This document shows, one piece after another, positions 12,313 through 27,300 of a stretch of 64,000 nucleotides of DNA (positions are counted from its first letter, which is position 1; every line of letters starts with the position of its first letter). This stretch comes from Hyposmocoma kahamanoa. Taxonomy: Eukaryota; Arthropoda; Insecta; Lepidoptera; Cosmopterigidae. Location of the stretch: NCBI RefSeq assembly GCF_003589595.1, contig NW_020653945.1:8537932-8601931 (forward strand). The letters are read 5' to 3'. The notes beneath the pieces were generated by a model. It was not told where the DNA came from and did not search any database. It worked only from the letters and a program-made list of their open reading frames with translations. The translations under genes and the position numbers were made by a program.

Positions 12313-15300
12313 CTGTTAAAGAGATAAAATTTATTATATAGCAACCATCTTCTTATAAGTAAATAAAGGGGAGGTGTATGAAGATTCGACCGTCGAGACG
12401 GAGACGTAACATGGCATCACCAATCAGCCCGTGAACACGACCAGTGCAACCTGGTCGAAACGTCATACTCCGATAGGTAGGTGTGAAAATAGCTATTGAA
12501 TTGTTCAATCGCATTTATTCCTGGTTTGATATGTTAACATAACGTAACGTGAAAGTTAAAATGAGTATATGCTATAAGGTTTTATAAAAAGGGTGATATA
12601 AAACATGAACGAATTGCAAAAACGATCTTTAAATATAATGTGTCATTAACTACAACACTATTTTAAATTTTTATTGAATTGATATTCAATTATTTTTTTC
12701 AAAAAATTCCTTCGATCCGGCCGGATTCGAACCGACGTCTTCTAGTTAACCGTTCCAGACGCTGTACCAACTAAGCCACGGAACGAACCAGCGGACCTCA
12801 CGAATTTTTCTATGTGCTTGCGTCGTGTCTTTGTATTTGGTTTTTTCAACGACTTTTTAGTCGTAGCGCCATCTATGAGAAATCTATGACAGATTTATCA
12901 CCCAGTTAGTACCTTTACAGCTACCAGTGATGGCGAGAGATGTCACTATTCACTGTATTTAAAATTTTTATTGAATTGATATTCAATTATTTTTTGAGAA
13001 ATCACTCCACCACTTTGTTATAATTATTAATACAAAGATCGAACACTCAGAAAAAATTCCTTCGATCCGGCCGAATTAGAACCGACGTCGGTAGCCGTGA
13101 CTTGTATTAATAATTATATCAAACTGGTGGACTGATTTCACAAAAAATAATTGAACATCAATTCAATAAAAATTTAAAATACAGTGAACAGCGACATCTC
13201 TCGCCAGGACTGGTAGCTGTAAAGGTACTAACTGGGTCATAAATCTTTCACAGATTTCTCATAGATGCCGCTACGACTAAAAGTCGTTCAAAAAACCAAA
13301 TACAAAGACACGACGCAAGCACATAGAAAAATTCGTGAGCTCCGCTGGTTCGTTCCGTGGCTTAGTTGGTATAGCGTCTGGCACGGTAGCTAGAAGACGT
13401 CGGTTCGAATCCGGCCGGATTGAAGGATTTTTTCTGAATGTTCGATCTTTGTATTAATAATTACAACACTACACAACACTATAAACTTTATCCTTTAATA
13501 TATCAAAGCAAAGATAGAGACAGCATGTTACATAATGAACCATTAAAATTGTAGGATGTGTACGGTGCAATGCCGCACATTGCGTTTATTTACAGTACGT
13601 TATGCGTATTCATTCAACAGTTAGTTATAATTTATTTTTACAATCAAATGTATCATTATTAATTGTAAATCAATATTCACTCAATACACACACACAATCA
13701 ATACACACACATTCAGTATAAACAATATTCTTAACAGTTATCATACTATCATTTATAAGTGTATGGAACACCATATATCTGTACTATAATTACAGATAAT
13801 TGGACGTATATTTTCTTTGAGTTTTAGAATATCCATTGTACAGTTGTACAGTTGATGAAAAAAGGAATTGACTTTTACATGAAAAACACATTACAGAAAA
13901 AATCGTTTGAAGTTACCGATAGCGCCATCTATCGGACAGGAAGTGTATATATGCAATTATAGCGATAAAATATTCTTCACTCACCTCGTTGATAGTTTGA
14001 TCTTCAATGACATACAATGCGCATTCGGTCTCACGAATGAGCCTCTCGTCGTGGGATACAATAACCACGCCGCCTTTGTACGCGTTGATGGCTTCCGCAA
14101 GCGCGTCTATACTTTCGATGTCTAAGTTGTTTGTCGGCTCATCCTGGATGGGCACGGCAATGTATTTTTTTATGAATGAATGATATATAATACTAAGTGA
14201 CGGGCCTAACAAGTCATGCGTCTGGTGGGAAGCGACTTGCCTGTCCATAGCAATTGCAGTGCCATTCAGAGCCTTAAATCACAAAGATCTGAGGGGCACT
14301 TCCACTGTGCCCGTCACCCTGAGACATAAGTTGACAAATCCCTTGTGCCTGTAATTTCACTTGCATCCTCACCCTTCAAAATCGGAACGCAGTAATGCTT
14401 CCATTACTGCTTGGCGACAGAACTTCCCAGGACGAACTCTTTCACAAGGAACAATATTACTACTAATGTATAATAAATATTTGTATAATGCATAAGTTCA
14501 ATATTGCAACAATAAATGTCATATTGTAGTCTGACAGGGTAATGCGCTAGATAAGTCCTATTTTTTAAACAGCATTTTTAATAATAATAATAATAATAAT
14601 ACATTCATAGCCCCGTATTAGTGAAACCCTGTGTCGCGGGTGCCATGGATACTTCTAGACAACCACAAATTATACCCAAACTCACGAGAGAAATAAATGT
14701 CCGGCCATACAAATATTTCTGCCAGCCCGGGAATCGAACCCGAGACCTCTGTTGGCAGTCCAACAAGATAACTGTTCGGTCACGAAGGCAGTTAATTAGA
14801 TGATAAGGCAGCAATATAGAGAAGATACTTTTAACTGTTGTCAATTTTATATTTATAAAAAGGTTTTTCAGTTTTCATAAATAAATATTCTTACCAGAAT
14901 CACAACATCAGGCGCCATGTTAGTCAATTCAGCCAATGCCACTCTGGCCTTTTGCCCTCCACTGAGGTCTTTCATCTTGATAGTATGCGCGTGGCTTGCA
15001 AGGCCGAAGGTTCCAAGAGCTTTACGCGCTTTCTCATATTGCAAACCGAACAACCTTTGTAAGTATTCCACTGGAGATTCTTCTGCTGTGAGATGCTCGC
15101 CTGAATGCTGGTCGAAGCGACCTATTCTCTGTGGGGAAAACAAATTCACTGTAATAACCACACGTTACATTTCATCTAATAATCTGTATTATAATATGCA
15201 TCAAAGAAACACAAGAAACGCAAAAGTTCTTGGGTAGGTCTTCCTGTCATCTATAAGATGAGTGGAACACCCGGGACTAATCGCCGTGCAGTGGTGAGAG

Positions 15301-18300
15301 GGGCGCGGGAGACAAACATTTGTATTAATTGAGAACGTACTCTTCCAACTCCAACCATTATATTTTGTTTATTATTCAAATATGTCACACGTTTCTGTGG
15401 TCAAAGTAAGCAAAGACCTTCAAGACCTTATACAGGCGTTCATCATCATCATCATCAAACAGACTACTCCATCCGTCTTCATGTATAGGCCTCCTCCATA
15501 TTATGTTGTCTAATTTAAGCATATACGTATATGATTTGCATTTTATTGTTTAATTATTTTTTTGTTTATAATTTAATCACCTATTCACCTGTATAATTAG
15601 TACTTTTCACCTGAAATACAGGATTCTCCTAGTCCAGGTATATGTGTTATATTTTACATTTATTCGCATAATTAGACTTTAGTTATTCATTTGTGCAATA
15701 AGTTATTCAATAAACAATTATATTTTTTATATCTCTCCATTTACGTCGCTCCCGTGCCACACGCATCCAGTTGCAGCCCGAGAAAATTTTAATGTCATCC
15801 ATCCAACGACGTTAGCACCGCCATCAAATAAGTACTAGGCCCTGGCAGTGGGCAGCGGCCTCCTAGCTTTCATAAGGGCGGACCTCGAGTGGAAGAGTAC
15901 GGCCGAAGGAAGAAAATATCTACAAGCGACGACAATATCTGACACAACCGGTTGTAGTACTGCGATCACCAAACTGGTAATAAAGTGTGCAAGTGGTAAT
16001 AATTGCTAAATAGATAGATATTTAAATAAAATTAAATTAAAAGAATACAGGCTTTAAATAAAGTAAAATAGACAAAAATAAATTACCAATCTATGATTCA
16101 TAATAAGTTCACCCCGAACGGGGCTGAGTTCTCCCACTAGCAGTTTGAGGAACGTAGACTTGCCTACTCCGTTGGGGCCGACGATTGCCACGCGAGAGTT
16201 GAGGTCAATGCCGAAGTCAACGCCTTTGAATAGAGGCTTTTGGCCTGGATAGGCGAAGTCCACATCTAGAAAATTACAATACAAGTAGACTAGGGTCAAA
16301 TATTGACGTGAACATATTGAATACTTTTCTATTAATATAACTTGACAAAACGTTTCATTTAACTTGCTAAATCTATGGAAAAACACATAAAAATTTATTT
16401 TACACGATTACTAGAATGAAAGGAATAATCATGACGTAATTAGCCTGGCTTCTTAGCCAACATAACCATATATATTTTATTATTTTACTTAATGTAAGTC
16501 ACTGCATTCATGAATAAAAAATGAGATGTACAAAAAAAATCTGTCAATTATAATTAAAATCCGGTTAACTGGTAGAGAATGTCCAATGGCATTAAGTACG
16601 CCATTTTTACTATTTTGTGTGCAATAAAGTTTAAATAAATAAATAAAAATAATAATAATGTCACAAACCATATCACGAAGGCGATCTTATTAGTTCTGAA
16701 TCAAAATTCTATTGTTTAAGGTACTCGCTATTGAATTGAAAAATTTAGTTACAGTTCTGACACAAAACAACGAGTATATAATCAGAAATAGAGACGAAAT
16801 AAGGGCCATATATTCCTGGTAACACATTAGCGATACAGCTCTCATAAATATCAACTCTCGTTTGCACTGGAATATAGACAGGCCAACATCTGACCTGTGT
16901 GTACGTCTCCGTGTATTCCAAAAAATATTCTGTATTTATTGTAATAAGGATAATATCTCTAACAATGCCTTGCTGTTCTATTCGGGTGTGGGAAAAACAG
17001 CAAAACATCTAATTACAAAACAAACGGAATCACATTTCATCGGTAATTAAATATTAAACATGTAATTTTGCAATTTTCGTCCATTATAGCAAAGCTCAAG
17101 TTAACTGGTCAATTTTAAGTGAAACAATTGACGACACCCATTGACGACACCCGTCAATTGTTTCGAACTCAGGCTAGCCAATCGGAGCGCAGTTGTCACA
17201 GTAATGATATATATATAAATAGAGAAATCATATGACATTTCATCTCTATTTCTGGTTATATACTCGATGCAAAACAATAATTAATTTCAAAAAAAGAACG
17301 TCGTATTATTGCTAATTAAAATACCAAATATGACGTTACTCAAACGCTCTACTGTCTTCTGATTAGTTAAATTTGCCTTAATGTCTTGCTACCGTGCCAT
17401 AAACCTTTATAAAAAAAACATATTGGATAAAATTATAACGGTACTTGGCCACTCCATTCTATGTCTTTGATTCTTTTGTTTTGTAGCGTTTGTTTTTTTC
17501 ATTAATTTGTTGTCATTGATTGTTAACAAAACATACATTAAATGTAGGTTGTTTCATTATTTTATTTACTCGTAGCAAATGGATTGAATGCAATCATTAT
17601 ACAATTAGGTCTTAAAATCTTGTACCTATTACTGAGGCCGGTACTAGACTTTAAGAACCCTCATTATGCAACGGTTGCATAATAATAGTTTATGTTACAT
17701 AATGCATTAAAATACGAGTGAGGGTTTCATAAAAACATCTCACGGGTGTTTTAATGCCTAATTATGTGCGTTACATACACTGCTTTATCTACACACATAT
17801 TATAAGCTCTCTGTTATGTGTTCAGGAACCGCATGTTACGACTGGCGAAATGGCGGCAAATAAACACTTTTCTCACGAATGTCACACAACCGTAGTCTTT
17901 ATTTTTAATTCACAGACAAACTAGAATCGGCCCCAACTATCATATCGTTCGATATCAAATAACGTGTGAAATTGTCAAAATTGTATGCTATTGACCTTCA
18001 TTTCGACATTAGAGAATGGAAAAAAATAAAGGAAAGGAGATGCCCTGTCTACGGAATGAACGTCCCTACCTAAACCAAAAATGTCCACCAAAAATGGCGG
18101 ATTTAGTATTGTACCATAATCATAGATAAGTCAATATCGACACGCAAATGTATGGCTTGAATGTTGAAACTGTTTTTTATGTTTGCAAATTTGTGTAGTT
18201 TACTGTAATCAAAGTATGATTAATACTAGGCTATTATTACTAGGCAAGTAACTAGCCATTTTAATCAAAATTAAACATAAAGTTATTTACCAATAAATGT

Positions 18301-21300
18301 AAGTTAGTAATAGTTACATTCAAAGTTCCATTAAAATTTGACTTCAAAATAGAGCGAACAAACGAAGAGGATATTTGATCCAATGTTTATGTTCGGCAGT
18401 CCTATAATTTCCAACCATTCTTTCTTTCTTTTTTCATTTGTAGGTAAACTTCAAAAATAATAATAATGTAATAATAAAAACCTCCTAGTGAATTGTTTTA
18501 GTAACAGAATATCGACAATATGTCTGCTTTCTAGAAAAACACTATCTCAAAATAATCATTATCAACAATCATCAAAATATACTAACAAACAGGCAATCTA
18601 AAGTAACCAATGCAAAATTCGGCAAGACTTATGAACAAACTACTTAAATGAGTCTAATTACATGAGATATTTGGGCTATTGAATGATTGAAAAATAACGG
18701 TGTAATGTAACATTCGGTAGATTTCCGATTTTCTACTGCCGCACTAAGGGGTGTAATTAAAATGCTGCAGCGCCGCATTTTAATCAATACTTCATTGTTC
18801 TCACTCACTCAATATTTTTGTTCATTTCATTACAATTCATGCGAATAATTCAAAAAACATTTGGCCAAAAATTGGTTTTGACATTTGACGTACTTCCCTT
18901 TGACAACCGGATACCGATGTCAAGAGAACTCCAAAAATGGTAAATTGGGGACAGTTGGCATTTAAGATGACGTATCGTATTTTCAATTATCGTGTTTTAC
19001 ATAAATCAATGCAGTGCTATCTGTTTTGGCTTACGACGGCACGCAGTAGTTAAACAAAAACAATAAAATGTTTATGTTTTCAACGTCTAAGCGCATCAAA
19101 TACATACAACGTAGAGGATGAAAAAAAATAAAAAACGGAGCTGCCCTAACTACGGAATAAACGTGCATACCTAAACAAAAATTGCACGAACAAATGGCGG
19201 ATTTCTTTAGTGTCGTACCATAATCCATCGATAAGTCATTATCGACACGACATGCAAACATTTAATTAAAGTAGATCAATGTGCCATTTGGGAATATTTT
19301 AGGTTATATGGGAATATCCGGGAATGTCACATGAAATTTTGAAATTATTGTTTTGCGTTAACAAATACTCAAATATTACGAAAAGTGAATTTGCACATAA
19401 AAAAAATATATTTGTAATTTGGGAGTATATAAAAAAGAAAAATTTTAAACATAAATCCTATACATTTCCAACCTCAACATTCATTTTTTCATAGAGAAAT
19501 TTTTAAACAGATTCCAAATAGTGTAAGCTTTTTTGTATTTATGCATTGGTATAGAATTAATGCCAGTAACTGATTTAAGTGAATCTTTAAATATTAAAAT
19601 TTAATTTTGGAAATATATGAAAGTAGTAATATTACCAGTAATAATATTATTATCATACGTTTATTTGCTTAAAACATGGTATAACAGGAGATGTAACAAG
19701 AGACAGTGTTACTATAAACATGTTTCGCATATATTAAGTAGCATGCAAATGTCTGATTATATAATGTCAATTGACTACTATTGGCCGAACGCCTCTGATT
19801 TGTGCAGAAAAATCGACACTTCTTTAAAGTGAGACAAGTAGTCACGAGGGACTGCGAGTTTTGACAAGACACGTCAAACGAGCTCTTTACACGTTAGTGC
19901 TCGCCTTCACTCGGTCAGCTAGGCGAGTGACACCGAACAATGCCAAGGCAAGGCACGGCAAATAGGCTGTCTATACGTTGGTATTGGCTTTCACCCGGCA
20001 ACGTTAGACCAACATGGTCTTTGCATTGCTGGCTTTATAAAATAAAAATTTTTAGTAGTTAGAGTTGTCAGTGGGAAAAAATCGGAAACGAGTGGATAAT
20101 TTTGTTTTCAAGAACTGAGAATGCCTAGTAAATGAGTCGTGTTTAATCTAATTTAAACATAAAATTATTTCTCATAAACCTAATGATGGAATTGCATTAT
20201 CGTGTAATCTAGTTACATTCAAAGTTATGTTAAAATTTGACTCTTCAAAATGAAGCGAATAAATGAAGATGGTTTTTGATTCAATGTTTATGTTCGGCAG
20301 TCCTATAAAATCCAACTATTCTTTTTTCTTTTTTGATTTGTAGGTAAACTTGAAATAGTAAATAATAAAAACCTCGTAGTGAATTATTTTAATAACAGAA
20401 TATCGATAATATGTACGCTTCCATGAACAACACTATCTCAAAATAATCGTTAACGACAATCATCAAAATATACAAACTAACAGGCAATCTGAAGAAACCA
20501 AAGCAAAATTTGGCAAGATTCATGAATAAACTACTTAAATATGTCTAATCACATGAGATATTTGGGCTTTTGTGTGATTTATAGACAGAAAATTAACATG
20601 TGCCTGTACAATGTTACATTCGGTCGATCTTCGTTTTTTCAAATGCCACATCCCGTAATGCTGCAGCGACGAATTGTATTATGTTAATTTTATTATGGGT
20701 TTATTGGTAAATAATTTTATATTTAATTTAGATTAAACAAGACTCATTTACTAGGCATTCTCAGTTGCTGAAAACAAAATTATCCACTCGTTTCCGATTT
20801 TTTTCCACTGATAACTCTAACTACTAAAAATTGTTATTTTATAAAGCCAGCAATATAAAAACCATGTTGGTCTAACGTTGCCGGATGACGGTCAATACCA
20901 ACGTATAGATAGCCTATTTGCCTTGCCTTGCCTTGCCATCGTTCAGTGTCACTCGCCTAGCTGACCGAGTGAAGGCGAGCGCTAACGTGTATAGAGCTCG
21001 TTTGACGTGGCTTGTCACTACCTGCAGTCGCTCGTGACTACTTGTCTCACTTCAGAGAAGTGTCGATTTTCCTGCACAAATCAAAGGCGTTCGGCCAATA
21101 GTAGTCAATTGACATTGTATAATCAGACATTTGCATGCTATTTAATATATGCCAAACATGTGTATACTAACACTGTCTCTTGTTACATCTCCTGTTATAC
21201 CATGTTTTAAGCAAATAAACGTATGATAATAATATTATTATTGACAATATTACTACTTTCCAAAATTAAATGTAAGTATTAAAGATTCACTTAAACCAGT

Positions 21301-24300
21301 CACTGGTATTAATTCTATACCAATGCATAAATACAAAAAAGCTTACACTATTTGGAATCTGTTTAAAAATTTCTCTATGAAAAAGTGAATCTTGAGGTTG
21401 GAAATGTATAAGGATTTATATTTCAAAGTTTTCTCTTTTTTAAATACTCTCAAATTACAAATATTATTTTTTTCTGTGCAAATTAACTTTTCGTAATATT
21501 TGAGTATGTTTGAAAAACAATAAATTCAAAATTGCATGTGACATTCCGGGATATTCCCACTTAACCTAAAATATTCCCAAAAGAAATATTTATCTACTTC
21601 AATTAAATGTCTGCATGTCGATAATGTCTTATCGACAGATTATGGTACGACACTAAAGAAATACGCCATTTGTTCGTTCAATTTTTGTTTAGGTGTGCAC
21701 GTTTATTCCTTAGTTAGGGCAGCTCCTTTCTTTTATTTTTTTTCCATCCTCTAAGGATTTATATACGTCAATATAACATGTCCTTTAGTTTCCATAGTAT
21801 AAGATCTCGACTGACATTAGAATTGAGGTCCAATCAAATTGTTTTGTTTTTCAGAGATGTTCGAAATTTGAATGTAATTCGTTGTTATTATGAAGCAATA
21901 ATAACATTTTCACAGATAAGAAATTTGTTCTAAGAAAATAGTTTGCCTTTATGCTGGTCGTAATTTGGGGTTTTTGAAAACATTATAGAGAGTTAAAAAA
22001 AAGAGTAGATTAAATACTATGTGGATGAAAATCAAAGACTTATCATTATTCCCCTAACATTAGTTTTCAACTATAGCACAGTTACGCTTTTCTTTATACT
22101 TTACTAATATATTATTTGTCGTACACTCATATTACAAACCTCATCACAAACTTACTTTGTAAACCAAGAATGGGAGGTTGCAAAGGCGGCGGGTCAGGGA
22201 AGGAAAACTTGACAATATAGTCCTTAGGACGTTGTAACAAAGTTACGGGAGCTGCACTTTCTTCATCCTCGCGTTGCGATTTGTTACGGTTCTTCTCTTG
22301 TTTACGTGTTAATGCTTCTTTTTGTTTTTTTTCCTATTAAAAAAACAACAATGTCTAAATTCAAAAACATTATTTTAAAAAACTAGTGAAGAGTAGTTGC
22401 ACCGTGACTTGACAATACGGATTAGCAACACGTATAATCTGTAATAATGTAATCTGCCGCTAACAATCCACGGAAGCATGATTGGTCAGCAGTGTTGACC
22501 TATATGTCGAAAACCGCAGACCACAGACCACGGTAGGTCCGTAAGTAAGGCTGAGATTTATAGAACCAACTTGGACATCGACTAAACAAAAATGGCAAGC
22601 TAAACAAGTTCATCGTATTTATAAAAACTTACCTTGCCTAAGTTTAAAGCGGGAAACACACAGAGAGTGGGTGCGGGTTGGGAACGGGTCGGGTCGCGCC
22701 CGTCTCGCGCCCGCACTCGGTGTGTTGTCGTCCATATAAATTACACCCGCCGCGTTCCCGACGCTAGCACTTATCATTGGCAAAAGTACTGGCTACTTAA
22801 ATCTTATAATTACTACCGCGGTGACACTTGACAAGATATTTAATAATTATTTTAGTTCAAAAATTCGTTTTCTAAATAAAAAAAAACTTTCTTTGTATTT
22901 CTTTATGATACCAAGTGCGACTGATGGTAAGCGACACGCCTGTCCATGTCCATAGCAGTTCCAGTGCCACTCAGATTTTTAAATCACAAAGATGTGAGGG
23001 GCACTGCCACTGTGCCCGTCACCTTGAGACATAAATTGACAAATCCTCTGTGCCTGTATTTTCACAAGCACCTTTACCTTTCAAACGGAAACATGATAAT
23101 GCTCACATTACTGCTTGGCGGTAGAAATAGATAAAGTGGCAGTACTTCCCTGGATGAATTCTTTCACAAGAAGCTCTACTTAGCAGTAAAACTTAGTCGT
23201 AGTCAAACTAAACTAGTTGTAACTAATGATAAGAAAAAAAAAGAAGTGAATAATAGAAAGAAAAAAAACCCGAGAGCCGGCCGATCGTTTAGTCTGCGGA
23301 AGCTTTTATAAAGCCGGGTATTCACTAGCGAGCTGTAACCGTAACTGTTGCGTGTTATGTTACCAAAAATCATAGTGTGTACGTGGTTCGCGAGCTTACA
23401 GTTAGGGAACGTTCCCATTATGTCGTAACGTTTTATTTATCGTTGGACCACTGTCGCGTCTAGCCTGTTCCCATATCACGACTATCTGTCGTGACCGTGT
23501 CGTGGACGTTTATTTTATCGTTGAACCACTGTTGTGTCTAGCCGTTCCCACTAGATCGTGTCGACAATTTATCGGTTCACGGCAGTTGCCTTGTCGTTTG
23601 CACAACAGAATCGTTTGAAGTTGCGAATGTCTGTCGTCACATTTTTATCGTGATGTTTTTTTTTTTTTTATACATGACAGGCAAATGACTCCACTCCACC
23701 TGATGTTAAGTGGAAAATGGTATCCAAACGCGAAGGAAGTTTTATTTATCGTCTGACGACTGTCGTTCTAGCTCTTCCCAATGTCACGACAATCTGTCGT
23801 CGTAAAGACAAAATCGTCGTGAGTGACAGTTAATCGTGTTGTACTGTAATATGTGAACAGCTTCATTGAAATATACAAGCCACGACACTTTAAACTGCCT
23901 CTGTAGCCGAAGGTTACCACGCCGGACTGCCACGCAGAGGTCTCAGGTTCGAATCCTGAGCCGGGAGAAATATTTGTATGGATTACATTTATTTCTCTCA
24001 GGAGTTTGGGTGCACCCGCGACACTGGGTTTCCCTAGTGCGGGGCTATATTGAGTGCGTTGATAGTTTAAAAAAAATTAAATTAAACACGACTACCTGTC
24101 GTCACGACATAATGGGAGCGCGCCCTGAGCGGAATGCATGCGGTTCGCAGTGAGCCGACGATAACCAGGTACTCATTCCAGCAGTTGGGGTCTGTTACAC
24201 ACTAGAACCTCGTTACTGTATCTGTCACGTTACAGTTACAGCTTGCTAATGAGTACCTGACTTTATACGCCTGTCATGTGTTAAATCATATCTAAACATT

Positions 24301-27300
24301 TTAAACTCACAGCCGCTTTCTTGGACTGCCCATGTGCCTTCATTTCCTTCAATCTTTTCTCTTGTTTCTCATACTCCTTAATCATTTCCTTTTTCTTCTG
24401 CGCGTGCATCTTCTTGAACATCGAATAATTGCCCTTATAATAGAACAACTTTTGCTGGTCTAAATGAATGATCTCGTTGCATACGTTGTCTAAGAAAGAC
24501 TGGTCGTGGGATACTACTAGGAGAGTTTTCTTCCAGCCTTGGAGGTAGCTGGTGAGAAATACATGAATTATTTTAACTTTTGTTTTGCACTAATTATTAA
24601 AATGACTTGAATTACCCGTAGCTATACGTATAATCAAGCGGCTAAGGGTAGCATTCATTTGATCAGAAGCGTTTCTTAATTGGCACTTGCCGACTACCAA
24701 AACGGTACATTGAGAAACATCTAAAAAAAACTGATCACGTCTGTTTTCTGTTTTATCGTACTGAAGTGAGTTAATGTCCTATTTTTAATGTCTACAGACA
24801 TTAAAAATAGGACCGTTCAACTTCAGTAATTTTAATTTCAAAAAATAAGAAGTTTTTTTGGATGTTTCTTAATTAATGACGTAAAAACAACTGGATCAAT
24901 TTCGTAAAAACAAAGACTGTGGCCCAGAATGCCTCCGTGGCAATACGGTTATTATGCTGTCAGAGGTCCCGGGTTCTATTATCGAACCGGGAGAAATATT
25001 TGTATGGTCTACAATTATTTCTCTCGTGAGTCTGAGTTGTCTATGTGTGTGTCCATGGCACCCGCGATATAGGATTTCCCTTCCCTAGTGCGGGGTTAAT
25101 AAAGAAAAAAGAAAAAAGAATAGCTTACAAAGTATTCGCGGAGCGAAGTCGCGAGCAAAAGCTATGATGTTTACATCAATAATGGAACTACAATACTTAC
25201 TTATCTAACCAAATAACAGCGTTAAGATCTAAATGGTTGGTAGGTTCGTCGAGCAATAGCAGCGTTGGTTCTACGTACAGCGCTCTGTAACAAGAAAGTC
25301 AAGAAGCATTGCAGACTATAAATACTACAACGTAAGTGTGATATCCAATTGTTTCCTTGGTGCCTAGCTCAATACCCTTCATGGAAGAATGACTCTTCTT
25401 GTAACTCTATCCAGAATATTAGTCGATAGAGTTATGAGAATTGGAGAGGATGTGGGTTATATTTTTCTGTATCTCCAATATTCTTTTATTTTTATTATTT
25501 TCTGTAGCTCCAATAGGAGCTATAAACGTTTTTGACATAACTCCACGTATGCCATTCTTCAAATTAGTCGACTAATTAATTAGAAGTAGAGAAAAGCTGT
25601 TTTATTTTTAAAAGAAATGAATGTTTATTTTTACAAACGTTTAAACGTTGTAGCTTTCTTAAAAAAGCATGCTTTTTTAAACGCTTTTTAGTTTGAAGCT
25701 TAAAAAATCGTTTAGGAAATCGTTTAGGCGCTTAAACTTTTATGTTAAAAAAAGCTTGCAACGTTGTCTTGATAGCGAAAAGCAAGAGTAGAGTAGTAGT
25801 AACTTCATTTGTAAAACACGAGTTTTATTTATATTTATTAAATTATTATTCACGTTGACGAATTAATTTGTTTATGAAACATAAATGGCGGGACTTGAAA
25901 CTAAGGCACGTTGTAAAAAATGAAATTGTTGAGTATCGAACGACCAATGAATGAATGAATGAATGAAATATTCTTTATTGCACATAAAATTACAATTAAA
26001 ATACAATACAATAGCTTAAGTATAATAGTAGTAGTAAGTCAATGTGCAACAGACGGCCTTATTGCTATGTAGCAATTTCTTCCAGGCAACCTTAGGATAG
26101 ACATTTCGGATATGCAATAGGGGTGCAACCAAAGAATATCATCATAAGTACACTACATAACAAGTAATAATAAAAATATACACATATCCATAGGGAGATA
26201 TACATATACATACAAATAACAATAACATTATTAATACATACATAACAACGCTTACGCTTAAAATAAAAAAACGTTCTTATATGCTTATTTTAAAAAGCAA
26301 ACTTTTTAGTGCTTTTCGTTTAAACGACTACTTAGAAGTGTTCATCGAAGGTCACTCGTAAATTAAAATAAATTATTTATGAAATCAAACCTATTCAGCC
26401 TTTACATCAACATAGACAAATCCGCACTCAAAATTTCGTTATAGTATTACTCAATGCACGGATGAAGTAAAAGTTGTTGCTGTTTTGTTCAAATCATTTT
26501 GCCAACCGTTTTACTATAGCGGCTTGCGGGTAGGCATACCTAAGATTTTCAACGACCTATGCGTATAATGGACATGTTCCGCGTGCGCTTAGGGTCGCCT
26601 AAGTTTGACTGTTTATGCTTTAATGGGTAAAAATAGTGTCAGTAAAATGGTGAATGCTGGACAGTCCCAACAGCATACGGAGGCCACTAGCTGATAGACA
26701 GAACAGTGCCTAGCAAAGACATTGGATATCAGCTCCCATAAATCCTAAAAGCTGAGTGTGTATATTTTATTAATTATTTTTTTGGTTTGTTTCTTTTTTT
26801 TTGGTGGGGGGGGGGGTTAAGTATAACAACATCTCCTTTATCCAGATCACTAGACTACAAGATAATAAAGTAAACATCAATTCATTACCTAACTTTGCTC
26901 GCGTTTAGAATACAGCATGAAATTCAAACTGATCCATTATCAAACAACTCACATGAACATCATGAAAATTAAACTGAAATTCGTTTTTCGATATCTCAAC
27001 TGAAACCAGAGATATTAATGGTTGAAGTTAGCGAACTTGTATGGCGCCATTAAGGCTGTGACGCCACAAGTATCGCCGTTTCTTTTTGACACCTGATATA
27101 TATTTACAAATAGCCTATGTCTTTTTCTGTGAATTTCATATGAATCTGTTTATTTATATACTTGTGAAATACCTTATTCAAGAATTAACAGATTCGGTCA
27201 TTACTTTGTGGAAATCTATGAAATTAAAAAAATGGAAGCAAATTAATTTGCTACTCCGCGAATTCACTAAAGGTTAAATCGTGCAAAATAGCTGCGCTTG

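Noticed and set aside
21007..21210. Paired 67-codon frames at 19669-19872 and 21007-21210
   Set aside because: They are mirror copies in the two arms of the fold-back transposon and do not resemble a protein family.
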